DNA from: Pseudoxanthomonas sp. NC8
GTDB taxonomy: Bacteria > Pseudomonadota > Gammaproteobacteria > Xanthomonadales > Xanthomonadaceae
Direction of reading: 5' to 3'
Assembly: GCA_025232375.1 (NCBI GenBank)
Contig: CP060419.1
Coordinates: forward strand, 1,239,001 to 1,303,000
DNA: 64,000 nucleotides
Translations under genes and position numbers: made by a program
Part shown: piece by piece, positions 22,972-34,812 of the stretch
Layout: each line of letters opens with the position of its first letter
Numbering within the stretch: position 1 is the stretch's first letter
Notes under the pieces: generated by a model
Told to the model about the DNA's origin: nothing
What the model saw: only the letters and a program-made list of their open reading frames with translations
The model's database searches: none

Positions 22972-22972
<1 letters not shown>
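21648..22972 (-). CDS. sufD: Fe-S cluster assembly protein SufD (frameshifted)
   Basis: About 440 aa. SufD joins SufB and SufC in the scaffold. N-terminus MGALLDSFRDAFAALPDAD, then EEAWRYTPLRTLERRVF; the C-terminal half shows the parallel beta-helix pattern with VVFHGGIHIRSGADGTDAA, NKNLLLSADAEIDSQPVLVIDADEVKAAHGATVGQLD (the conserved His for cluster assembly) and QSLFYLRSRGIPEAQARRLL. Breaks near 22631 (CCCTTACTCGCC, a CCTGG site), 22490, 22385 and 22330. Its ATG overlaps the sufC stop by one base. Confidence 0.92.
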
Positions 22973-23735
<763 letters not shown>

Positions 23736-23803
23736 GGTGGTTTCCGTGGGGCGGGACGGACCCGTGGTGTTCGAATGCGTTGTGGGGCGGACGGTGCTGC
23801 GGC

Positions 23804-25280
<1,477 letters not shown>

Positions 25281-25296
25281 GGGGCTGCTGGGGTGT

Positions 25297-25762
25297 TCAG
25301 CTGGAAACGCGCACGGCGATCTCGCGACGCCGCGTCGTCCCGGGGAGGGTGGGGGTTCGGCCGCCGGGCGCAGCATCTGCGCCAGGTCACGCCGCGCAGG
25401 GCGTCGGCGACCACGTCGTTGATCAGGCGCCAGTTGCTGCGTACGCCGCACTGGTGGGCGATGCCGCAGTTGCTGTCGTGCTGGCTGCACTCGGTCATGG
25501 CCAGCGGGCCTTCCATCGCCTCGACGACCTCGATCAGGCTGATCTCGCCGGCGTCGCGGCTCAGGCGGTAGCCGCCATGCACGCCGCGCAGGCCCTCGAC
25601 CAGCCCGGCCTGGGCCAGCGGCTTGAGCAGCTTGCTGACGGTGGGTTGCTCCAGCCCGGAGTGTTCGGCCAGCTCGGCCGCGCTCAGCACCGCGCCCCGG
25701 CGCGTGGCGAGCACGGTCAGGACGACGGTGGCGTAGTCGGTGAGCTTGGTAACGCGGAGCAT
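25297..25762 (-). CDS. Rrf2-family SUF operon regulator (frameshifted near C-terminus)
   Basis: About 155 aa: winged helix-turn-helix ([66 protein letters not shown]) followed by the three-Cys cluster ligand region [19 protein letters not shown], as in IscR and SufR. It therefore senses Fe-S status. One break at about 25390 (GTGACCTGGC); the frame assumed here ends REIAVRVSS, 16 nt before sufB. It heads the suf operon, and a perfect palindrome lies 16-40 nt upstream of its ATG, the expected place for autoregulation. Confidence 0.9.
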
Positions 25763-25777
25763 GGCCGGGCGAGGGTT

Positions 25778-25802
25778 AAAGCGTACCGAAATTGTACGCT
25801 TT
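25778..25802 (-). promoter_or_regulatory. perfect palindromic operator upstream of the suf regulator
   Basis: AAAGCGTAC, seven bases, GTACGCTTT: a perfect 9-bp inverted repeat (25-bp footprint), 16 nt from the ATG of the Rrf2 regulator and covering the place where -10 or +1 should be. Size and position fit a homodimeric Rrf2 repressor. Binding is inferred. Confidence 0.65.
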
Positions 25803-25850
25803 CGCCCCCGCCGGGGCCAAGCCGGCCGGTTGGCCCGGCCGGCCCAGGCT

Positions 25851-26425
25851 TCAGTGGGGTTCAGCCGCCCCCGGCGCAGCGCCTGCAGGCGCGGGCGGAA
25901 GCACCGGCAGTGCAGAGGGCGGCGGCGGCGTCTGTCCGGGCGGCAGGGCGTCGGGGGCACGGGTCCCGGCCGGGCCGAGGCCCCGGACGAAGCGGTAGAT
26001 GGCGCGGCGGTCTTCCTCGCTCATCGCCCGCAGGGCGAAGTCCGGCATGATCGGGCGGGCACGCAGGTGGGCGCTGTATTCCAGCCATTGCGCCTCGTCC
26101 AGTTCCTGCATGCGCAGGCGCAGGTTGGTCGCGTAGGTGGTGCCCCAGGGGCCGCTGTACCCCAGCGGTGCCGATCCGGTCAGCCACTGCTCCTTCGGCA
26201 CCTCGCCCTTGGCGCTCGGCGTAGCCGGCGGTGTGGCAGTCGTTGCAGGCGGCCACGCGGGACCAGGTATTCGCCGCGGGCAACCAGGTCGACGACTGGA
26301 GCGGCGGGGGCGGGTGCCGTGGACGGCGAAGGTCCTGCCGCGGAATCCGCCCGGCAGGCAGCCAGCAGCGCGGTCGAGAGGGAAATGCCGGCGAAGACGG
26401 CGCGGCGGCTATGGCTGGATCGCAT
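25851..26425 (-). CDS. c-type cytochrome, lipoprotein-like (frameshifted)
   Basis: About 190 aa. The N-terminus [24 protein letters not shown] has twin Arg and a lipobox-like LLAAC, so export and lipidation are likely. One heme site CNDCH with ARGEYLV before it; the distal Met could come from [19 protein letters not shown] Pro-rich tail ends APGAAEPH. Breaks near 26272 and 26212. It resembles the mono-heme subunits of alcohol/aldose dehydrogenases, but no partner dehydrogenase is adjacent. It is divergent from the SET gene across 206 nt. Confidence 0.8.
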
Positions 26426-26631
26426 CGGAATGCTCTTGGATGGTGGACAACAGAGCCGGAAAACGCCGACAGCGAACCATTCCGGTCAGCCGCGCCGCGC
26501 GCCATGGCAGCGGTCATGCCGACTTCCGGCACGGGTCGCCATGGCAGAGATGCCGCATTTCGGCTGCGCCGGGCTTGGGCTGTGCGGTCGCATCGGCGAG
26601 AATCCCCGGTCCCCACGCACCCGGAACAGGC

Positions 26632-27098
26632 ATGCCCCGCAAGATCGCCGCCCGCAAGTCACCCATCCACGGCAACGGCGTGTTCGCCGTCGCACCGATC
26701 CGCAAGGGCGAGCGCGTCATCGAGTACAAGGGCCGGCGGCGCACCCACGAGCAGGTCGACAACGACGTGGGTGGCGACGTGGACAGCGGCCATACCTTCC
26801 TGTTCACCCTCAACGACGACTGGGTCATCGACGCCAGCTACGAGGGCAACGACGCGCGCTGGATCAACCACAGCTGCGATCCGAACTGCGAGGCGGTGAT
26901 CATCGAGAACGCGGACGGCGACAACTACAAGGACCGGGTGTTCATCGAGGCGGTCCGCGACATCGCCCCGGGCGAGGAGCTGGCCTACAACTACGGCATC
27001 ACCTGGCCGAGCGGCACACGCCGCGGTTGAAGAAGATCTGGGCCTGCCTGTGCGGTTCGCCCAAGTGCACCGGGACCATGCTGCAGCCCAAGCGCTGA
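26632..27098 (+). CDS. SET-domain protein with post-SET Cys cluster (putative protein lysine methyltransferase; frameshifted)
   Basis: About 155 aa from ATG 26632 (MPRKIAARKSPIHGNGVFAVAPIRKGERVIEYKG). All SET hallmarks appear in order: HGNGVFA and KGERVIEY (SAM binding), NHSCDPNCEAVI (pseudoknot NHS), GEELAYNYG (catalytic Tyr region), then the post-SET CLCGSPKCTGTML zinc cluster. Bacterial stand-alone SET proteins have been suggested to methylate histone-like or ribosomal proteins; the substrate here is unknown. One break at about 27012, after TWPSG. An HU protein with a Lys-rich tail is encoded 2.4 kb away (29534-29938), a tempting but unproven substrate. Confidence 0.85.
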
Positions 27099-27144
27099 GT
27101 GCGGGGGCTGCCACCGGCGGACGCGATGGCGCCGGCCGCATCCG

Positions 27145-27741
27145 TCAATCGAGCGGCGCCAGCGCGCCCGCCACCGCGCCGATGTCGCGGTTGAAGGTCA
27201 CCACCAGGCGGCCGTCGCGCACGCCGGCCGACTGCACCTCCATGCCGCCGAGCAGCGCGGCGATGGCCGGGTCGATCCGGTAGACCGGTTCCTTGTTCGC
27301 ATAGTCGGCCAGTAAGGCGCTGAGCAGCGCGCGGCTGTCGGCATCGAGCTCGCCGCTGCCGCCTGCCGGATGGAACGCATCGATCCGTGGCTGGTCGAGG
27401 AAGAGCGCCCGCTGCGTGGCGTCGTAGCGCAGCGCGCTGGTCAGGACCAGCTGGCCCATCGGCACCGGAGCGCCGCCGGCGGTGGCCAGCGCCAGATCCA
27501 TGCCCAGCTGCAGCCGCGTGCCCGGCGGGATCGCCAGCTGCGGCCGGCTGGCGGTGACTTCGAACAGTCCGCCAAGAAGCACCTGGCGGTGCGGAAAGCG
27601 GCCGTCGAGGAACTGCTGCGCATCAGTGGCCGCGATCGAGACGTCCCTTCCGGCGACCTGCGGGGTCGCCGACGTCGCGAAGGACGCCAGCACGAGGGCA
27701 AGCGTCAGGACCAGGGTCGGCAGGCGGAGAAGGGCTCGCAT
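27145..27741 (-). CDS. DUF1439 domain periplasmic protein
   Basis: Intact 198-aa frame, ATG 27739-27741. Signal MRALLRLPTLVLTLALVLAS, then AQQFLDGRFPHRQVLLGGLFEVTASRPQLAIPPGTRLQL, ALFLDQPRIDAF, and RLVVTFNRDIG at the end; this matches the DUF1439 family of envelope proteins (YceB-like), thought to be lipid-binding. The protein lacks a clear lipobox, so it may be soluble periplasmic. Confidence 0.85.
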   Translation of the reverse strand: MRALLRLPTLVLTLALVLASFATSATPQVAGRDVSIAATDAQQFLDGRFPHRQVLLGGLFEVTASRPQLAIPPGTRLQLGMDLALATAGGAPVPMGQLVLTSALRYDATQRALFLDQPRIDAFHPAGGSGELDADSRALLSALLADYANKEPVYRIDPAIAALLGGMEVQSAGVRDGRLVVTFNRDIGAVAGALAPLD

Positions 27742-27803
27742 CGGCGGATTCCTCGCGGGGAGGCCGCCATCTTGCGGCGCGCCGGTGAACCGGCGGTTAG
27801 CGC

Positions 27804-28349
27804 TCAGTCGGGCGCGGGTTGCAGGGACGCGGAGGTGATCTCCCAGCCCTGGCCGTCCACCCGCGCGCGCAGACGATACGTGCCTTGCACGCGTGCGGTC
27901 CGGCCGTTCGCGTCCAGGCGCAGCTGTACCGGGATCTCGAACGCACGGGGTGTCGACTCGTGGTCCAGCGCGAGCGGGCGGTCGTTGCGGATGCGCATGC
28001 CGCGCAGGTCGGTGATGTCGCGCAGCAGTGCGTCGTCGGCGGGCGTCCCGGGCCTGCCGCCGGCCCAGTACGCGTCGGCGCGGCTGCGATCAGGGCCGGG
28101 CAGGGCGCCGAGGTAGGCGTGGAGGGTGGAGGCGGCCTGGGTGGCGGCCTCGGCGTGCGCACGGGTAATCGAGGCGCCGGTTGCGGCGTCGGCGGCAGTG
28201 GCCGGGGTGGTCGCGGCGCCGGTCACGGTCGCGTCGGTGGCGACCTCCCTGTCGGCCTCTGCCGCGGATTCGCGTTGGCAGGAGCAGTGGGCGAGCGGCA
28301 GGACCAGCAGGACGGGCAGCAGCAGGCGCGGGGACGGCAGGCAGCGCAT
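27804..28349 (-). CDS. putative secreted or lipoprotein-like hypothetical protein
   Basis: 181 aa, ATG 28347-28349, frame intact. Signal-like MRCLPSPRLLLPVLLVLPLAHCSCQ, in which LAHC is not a standard lipobox. An Ala/Thr-rich low-complexity linker follows, then a short globular domain with DRPLALDHESTPRAFEIPVQLRLDANG and GQGWEITSASLQPAPD, a pattern seen in small NTF2-like or Ig-like export proteins. No family recognised. Confidence 0.7.
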   Translation of the reverse strand: MRCLPSPRLLLPVLLVLPLAHCSCQRESAAEADREVATDATVTGAATTPATAADAATGASITRAHAEAATQAASTLHAYLGALPGPDRSRADAYWAGGRPGTPADDALLRDITDLRGMRIRNDRPLALDHESTPRAFEIPVQLRLDANGRTARVQGTYRLRARVDGQGWEITSASLQPAPD

Positions 28350-28438
28350 CGGATTCCGCCGGTATGGAGTGGCGGAAGGATAGCGCGACGGTGCGGCGCG
28401 GACCCCGGGGACGACCCGTGCGTGAACGACCGCGAGGG

Positions 28439-28741
28439 TCAGGCCGCCTGGCTGTCGATGCGCTGCAGGAGCGAGGCCAGTGGCGTGCGCAGGTCGGCGA
28501 ACGGGTCCTCGCCGGTGCCGTGCGGCCGGCGGCTGAGGCCGTCGAGCAGGCGCAGGCCCACGACCAGCGCGGTACGTTCGTCGCCGCTGAAGCCCGGCAG
28601 GCGCTGGGTGCCCTCGACCAGCCGCATCCAGTCCTCGCCGCAGCGCTGGTCGAACTCGATGCTGCAGCGGCCCCGGCACGGCAGGCCGTTGCGCTCGATC
28701 GGGGTGACGGTGACCCGGTAGCGGTGTGGTGTGGAAGACAT
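28439..28741 (-). CDS. DUF3861 family small protein
   Basis: 100 aa, ATG 28739-28741, intact. HRYRVTVTPIERNGLPCRGRCSIEF and GEDWMRLVEGTQRL fit DUF3861, a family of roughly 90 to 100 aa found across proteobacteria, function unknown. Ends DPFADLRTPLASLLQRIDSQAA. No signal peptide; cytoplasmic. Confidence 0.75.
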   Translation of the reverse strand: MSSTPHRYRVTVTPIERNGLPCRGRCSIEFDQRCGEDWMRLVEGTQRLPGFSGDERTALVVGLRLLDGLSRRPHGTGEDPFADLRTPLASLLQRIDSQAA

Positions 28742-28844
28742 GGTATGGAACCCTTGCGATGCGACATCGCCAAGGTAGGTCCGATCCGGTGCGCGGACGA
28801 GCGGGGCGGCCACGATGGTCCGTTCCATCGGGGCGGGAAGCGGT

Positions 28845-29440
28845 TCAGCGCCCGGCATGCATTCGCGGCAGCGGGTCCAGCGCGCCCTCGCGCCCGTAGA
28901 TGCCGTAGTGCAGGTGCGGTGGCGTGGTGCGGGCGTTGCCGGTGTTGCCGACGGTGCCCAGCGGCGTGCCCGGAGCGACCACGTCGCCGGTGGTAGGGCG
29001 GGTTCCCATTCGTCCAGGTGCGCGTAGTAGTGGCGTTCTCCAGCCGGCCCGAGCACCCAGACCTGGCGGCCACCCAGGCCGCGATCGCGGATGGCGATCA
29101 CCACGCCGCGGGTGGTGCTGCGCACCGGCGTGCCGCGCTTGGCAAAGATGTCCACCCCGGCATGGTGGCGGCCGCTGCCGCGTGGCGCACCGAAGGTGTC
29201 GGCGATCTGTCGTGGCGCCACGCCCTGTACCGGCACCGGCAGCGAAGACGGTGGCGGCATCCGCCACAGTTCCCACAGCGTCCTCGGCCGCTCGAGCAGC
29301 GGTTGCCGCCATGCCCATGCGGCGAGGAGAAGCAGCGTCGCCAGCACCAGCGCGGCCCGCAGCGACCGGCGGAGGCGGGATGGTGATCCGGTGGCGGGCG
29401 CACCCATCGACCGAGTATGGCGGTCATCGTCCGGGCGCAT
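28845..29440 (-). CDS. membrane-anchored M23 (LytM) family peptidase (frameshifted)
   Basis: About 198 aa: ATG 29438-29440, one N-terminal hydrophobic anchor (RAALVLATLLLLAAWAW), then the LytM domain with HHAGVDIFAKRGTPVRSTTRGVV (first His and Asp metal ligands), GERHYYAHLD, and after a one-base shift near 29000, GDVVAPGTPLGTVGNTGNA and HLHYGIYG (the HxH pair). Probably a Zn-dependent peptidoglycan endopeptidase or an EnvC-like activator; the intact HxH and HxxxD favour activity. Confidence 0.85.
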
Positions 29441-29480
29441 CGTGACTTCCTGCGCAGACCCGTGCGGCGGCCACAAAGAA

Positions 29481-29506
29481 ACGGGGCGGCATCGCTGCCG
29501 CCCCGT
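29481..29506 (-). terminator. rho-independent terminator of the HU-like gene
   Basis: Perfect 11-bp stem ACGGGGCGGCA / TGCCGCCCCGT with a 4-nt loop, followed on the minus strand by TTCTTTG, located 28 nt after the HU stop reading leftward. Confidence 0.75.
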
Positions 29507-29533
29507 CGGGAAACCTTGGGATTTCGCGCCTGA

Positions 29534-29938
29534 TCAGGCCGCGGCGTCCTTGAGCTTCTTCAGCGGACGCACCTTCACCTTGACCGAAGCCGGCTTGGCG
29601 GCGAACCACTGCTCTTCCTTGGTGAACGGGTTGATGCCCTTGCGCTTGGCCTTGGCCGGAACCTTGACCGAGGTGACCTTGAACAGGCCCGGCAGGGTGA
29701 AGCTGCCCGCGCCCTTCTTGCTGATCGCGCCGGAGATGGCGTCTTCGACCGCAGCGAGCACGGCCTTGACGTCCTTGGCGGCAACGCCACTGACTTCAGC
29801 CAGGTGCTTGAATGGGGCGGACTTGCCCAGCACTTCCTTCAGCGGCTTGGCGGCAGCCGGAGCCGCCTTCTTCGGAGCGGCCTTCGCCGCTTTCGGCGCG
29901 GCCTTCTTGGCGGCCGGCTTCTTGGTGGTCTTCGCCAT
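29534..29938 (-). CDS. HU-family DNA-binding protein with N-terminal Lys/Ala-rich tail
   Basis: 134 aa, ATG 29936-29938, intact. Residues 1 to about 35 are a Lys/Ala/Pro tail (MAKTTKKPAAKKAAPKAAKA and on), resembling eukaryotic H1-type or AlgP/PhaF tails. The rest is a complete HU/IHF fold (APFKHLAEVSGVAAKDVKAVLAAVEDAI, GAGSFTLPGLFKVTSVKVPAK, INPFTKEEQWFAAKPASVKVKV). The tail should strengthen nonspecific DNA binding and compaction. The region before the start (29939-30107) has no gene and should hold the promoter. Confidence 0.9.
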   Translation of the reverse strand: MAKTTKKPAAKKAAPKAAKAAPKKAAPAAAKPLKEVLGKSAPFKHLAEVSGVAAKDVKAVLAAVEDAISGAISKKGAGSFTLPGLFKVTSVKVPAKAKRKGINPFTKEEQWFAAKPASVKVKVRPLKKLKDAAA

Positions 29939-30107
29939 AAATTTCCTGTTCCGTTCGATTTGGATGGTTTTTGGGTTACCGACGGCGTCGGCAAGGCGAA
30001 TGTAGGCCATGCGCGGCCCGCCGCCAAGGGGAAACGCAGGAAAAATCGCGGCAAATGCGACCTGGCGGTCGCGCCGGGGCGATTCCGGCGCGACCGGCTG
30101 TCCCGAG

Positions 30108-30920
30108 TCAGCGTCCGTCGGCGATGTCTTCGGCGCGCCGGATACGCTTGCGTTCGGCCACCTTTTCGCCCGCCTCCCGTTCGCGCGCGGTGCGCACCAT
30201 TTCGGTCAGCCAGTCGACCAGGACATCGGTATAAGCCTTCTGCTGCGGCTTGCCGGAGAAGGCGTGGTCCGCGTCGGCGATCCTGCGCCGGGTCAGCGAG
30301 CCGGCCGTGGCGAACGCCATGGCGTAGTTGTCGATCACCGTGTGCGGCACGATTTCGTCGTGCTCGGCCTCGATGAGCAGGACGTCACCGCCGAAACCAT
30401 GGCAGGCGGCGAGGGCGCGGTTCTGCTGCCGGGGCACGGAGCGGCGGCGGAACGCGCGCAGGTCGGGATCTTCGTGCAGGCGTCGCTTCGGCAGGTCCCA
30501 GCCCTCGTCCTTGTAGAGCGCGGGCGAGCGCAGTGCCAGCCAGTGCACCGGGCGCAGTGCCGCGAGCAGGCTGGTGGCAGGTAGCCACCGTAGCTGATCC
30601 CGACCACCGCGATTGCGGCCGGGTCGACGTCATGGCGGGCGACGAACCAGTCGTATGCAGCCAGCAGGTCTTCCAGGTTCTGCGGGCGGCTCACCGTTTC
30701 CCATTGCGCGGCGGTCCGCTCGTGGCCGCGCAGGTCGAAGGTCAGGCAGTGGCAGCCGATGCCGGCGGGCCTTGGCGGGCGCGGCCCAGGTCGTGTTATG
30801 GCTGCCGCCCCAGCCGTGCACGAACAGCACGCCCGGCAGTACCGGCGCGGGCGACAGCAGGGTGCCGGAGATCTGTTCCCCGCCGGTGCCGATCTCGATC
30901 GGGTCAAGCCGGATTTCCAT
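30108..30920 (-). CDS. alpha/beta hydrolase, dienelactone-hydrolase-like (frameshifted)
   Basis: About 270 aa from ATG 30918-30920 ([19 protein letters not shown]). Oxyanion-hole strand [13 protein letters not shown], nucleophile elbow GISYGGYLA with the Ser, acid [10 protein letters not shown] (Asp) and [11 protein letters not shown] (His) complete the triad. Breaks near 30790, 30770 and 30580. No signal; a cytoplasmic esterase or peptidase-type hydrolase. The start overlaps the DUF3182 stop, so the two form a pair. Confidence 0.8.
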
Positions 30921-32021
30921 CGGCTCCGTCCACCTGTGCGTACTTGAGCGCCGGACCGCGGGTGGCCGAGGCGTCGTGGAAATGCACCTCGGCCCGCGCA
31001 GGAACGGGGTGCGCCGGATCGTACGATTCGTGGCACGACACCTCCAGCGCGGCCGGCGGGTCGGGTTGCCGGAGTGCCGCGAGGGCCATGACCTCGGCCG
31101 GCGATGCGCCGCCCAGGCAGCCAGGACTGCTCGAGCACGCCGCAGCGCCAGCGGCCGCGGGCGTCGTATCCGGCCACCACGTCGTAGTTGCGCCGCGACG
31201 CGAAGAAGCCGGGATAGCCTGCCGCCACCGCCGCGTCGTAGTGGCGTGCGCAGCGCAGCGCCTCCCGCTCCTGCTCGCCGGCAATTCCATGCAGGGCGTC
31301 GAACCCTCCTGCCACGGCGCGCAGCGAGGTGCCCGCATACATCTCCCTGCCGGTGCGGTCCGGGGCCTGGTGCTGGGTGCCCAGGTACGCCATGCGCCTT
31401 CCATTGACGCGTATCTCGCCGACGCTGCAGGTGATGGCGCGTTCGAGATGCTGTTCCAGCACCACGCCGTGGCGGCGTACGGTTTTTATGGTCCAGTCGC
31501 CCGATGACGTCGCGCAGCGCGGCGCTGTCCGCGAGCAGGTGCTGGCCGCCGCCGCCGCGTGCCTGCGGTTCCTTCAGGCGCACCTTATGGTGGCCCTGCT
31601 CCAGCAGCCTTTCGCCAGCCGCCTCGATTTCCCCGGGTCGAACACGCTGAAGCCCGGCAGCACGGCCGTGGCCAGATCCGCCGCCAGGTCGTGGTTCCAG
31701 CCCCGCGGCGCCGCCGAGTCGCGGGCCGGCAGAGGATGGGTGATGACCTTGCTGGCGACGAATGCTTCGGGAACCACGCCGCCGAACAGGTCGTCCTCGT
31801 CGTGGATGCCAAGTCGCGCGGCCTCGCCGGCGGCCAGGGTCTCGTCGGGCACGAAGTACGGCACCGTGGCCGGCCTGCTCCGCGGGTCGTATTCGCCGCC
31901 GAACTCCCAGCCGAGGATGCCGGCGAGACGTCGCGCGACCAGGCCTGGCTGGCGCGCTCATGGTCGCTGCGCGGCTGCCCGCCGGCGCACAGGGTGAACA
32001 CGATGCGGGGGCGCGTGCCAT
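30904..32021 (-). CDS. DUF3182 family protein (multiple frameshifts)
   Basis: About 370 aa once repaired, from ATG 32019-32021. VFTLCAGGQPRSDHERASQAWSRDV, AGILGWEFGGEYDP, VPYFVPDETLAAGEAARLGI, EDDLFGGVVPEAFVASKVITHPL, QGHHKVRLKEPQARGGGGQHLL, and EREALRCARHYDAAVAAGYPGFFASRRNYDVVAGYD are DUF3182 features, a family with ATP-grasp-like hints (EFGGEYD, RLKEPQARGGGG). Function unknown. It is consistently next to the dienelactone-like hydrolase. Breaks near 32006, 31925, 31505, 31485 and 31125. Confidence 0.75.
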
Positions 32022-32174
32022 GCGACAGCCCGGGCTGCGGGAGGAGGTTGAACGCTGCCGCGCCGGCGGTGAACCGTTTGCGAAGGCCGGTGTTCAGGCT
32101 TTCTTCGCATGGCGCAGACGATCCGGCGACGCCACCGGACCTAGGGTGGCGAGGCCATCCCGTGGGAGCGCGCC

Positions 32175-33051
32175 ATGCCCGGCAAGCCGAAGAAAAAGGT
32201 CAATCCGCCGCAGCGCCAGCCCCGCCAGCCGGGCGTGCAGGGCCGGATGAGGCCCGCACCGGTGGTCGTTCGCGACGGCTACCGCGGCAGCGGGCGGCTG
32301 GCTGGCAAGGTCGCGCTGGTGACCGGCGGCGACAGTGGCATCGGCTAAGGCCGTGGCCGCGCATTTCGCCCTGGAAGGTGCACGGGTCGCGATCGCCTGG
32401 CTGTCGCCACGCGAGGACGTCGATGCCGCAGAGACCGTCGGCGGGGTCGAGGCTGCCGGCAGCGAGTGCCTTGGCCGTGCGCGCCGACCTGCGCACGCCG
32501 CTCCAGTGCCGGCGGCTGGTCGAGCGGGTGATCGACCGCTTCGGCCGGCTCGACGTGCTGGTCAACAACCATGCCCGGCAGTATCCGGTGGAGGACGCCG
32601 GGGACCTGACCCCGGCGCGGGTCCGTGCCACCTTCGAGACCAACCTGTTCTCGTTCTTCTATCTGGTCGATGCCGCGCTGCCGCACCTGCGCCGTGGCGC
32701 CTGCATCATCAACACCGGCTCGATCACCGGCGCGCGCGGACACGCCACGCTGCTGGACTACGCCGCGACCAAGGGCGGCATCCACGCGATGACGTTCTCG
32801 CTGGCGCAGTCATTGGCCGAGCGTGGCATCCGGGTCAACGCGGTGGCGCCCGGGCCGATCTGGACGCCGCTGATCCCGGCCTCGTTCAAAGCTGGGCAGG
32901 TGGCCGAGTTCGGCTCGGACACGCTGATGGGACGCCCCGGGCAGCCGGCGGAGGTGGCGCCGGCCTACGTCTACCTGGCCAGCGCCGATGCCAGCTACGT
33001 CACCGGCGTAAGGTCATCCACGTCAACGGCGGCGCATACATGTCCGCCTGA
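32175..33051 (+). CDS. SDR family oxidoreductase with disordered N-terminus (frameshifted)
   Basis: About 290 aa, ATG 32175-32177. A basic Pro-rich head (MPGKPKKKVNPPQRQPRQPG) precedes a classic SDR: VALVTGGDSGIG (TGxxxGIG), VNNHARQYP (NNxxx), INTGSITGARGHATLLDYAATKGG (catalytic Ser, YxxxK) and PGPIWTPLIP. This layout matches the YghA/GSP39 general-stress SDR group. Three breaks: 32346 (GGCTAAGGCC), about 32470 (CCTTGGCC) and 33009 (GGCGTAAGGTC for GGCCAGGTC); all fit a lost CCAGG or CCTGG. The stop is 21 nt from the convergent GH13 stop. Confidence 0.88.
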
Positions 33052-33072
33052 GCGGAACAACGATGCGTGTGC

Positions 33073-34691
<1,619 letters not shown>

Positions 34692-34753
34692 AGGGTTCCG
34701 TTCCGGTCTGGCCAAGGGTCGCGTTCCTCGCGCTCCCGATGCAGAAAGTGCCG

Positions 34754-34778
34754 CCACGCCACCGTTCGGGTGGCGTGG
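34754..34778 (-). terminator. stable hairpin between the TonB receptor and GH13 gene
   Basis: Perfect 10-bp stem CCACGCCACC / GGTGGCGTGG with a 5-nt loop, 35 nt beyond the receptor stop reading leftward; a G8 run follows at 34799-34806. No T-run, so it may be an mRNA 3' end stabiliser or attenuator that lowers GH13 expression below that of the receptor. Confidence 0.5.
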
Positions 34779-34812
34779 TGGGCCCCGCCGGGTGGGCGGG
34801 GGGGGGGTGCCG

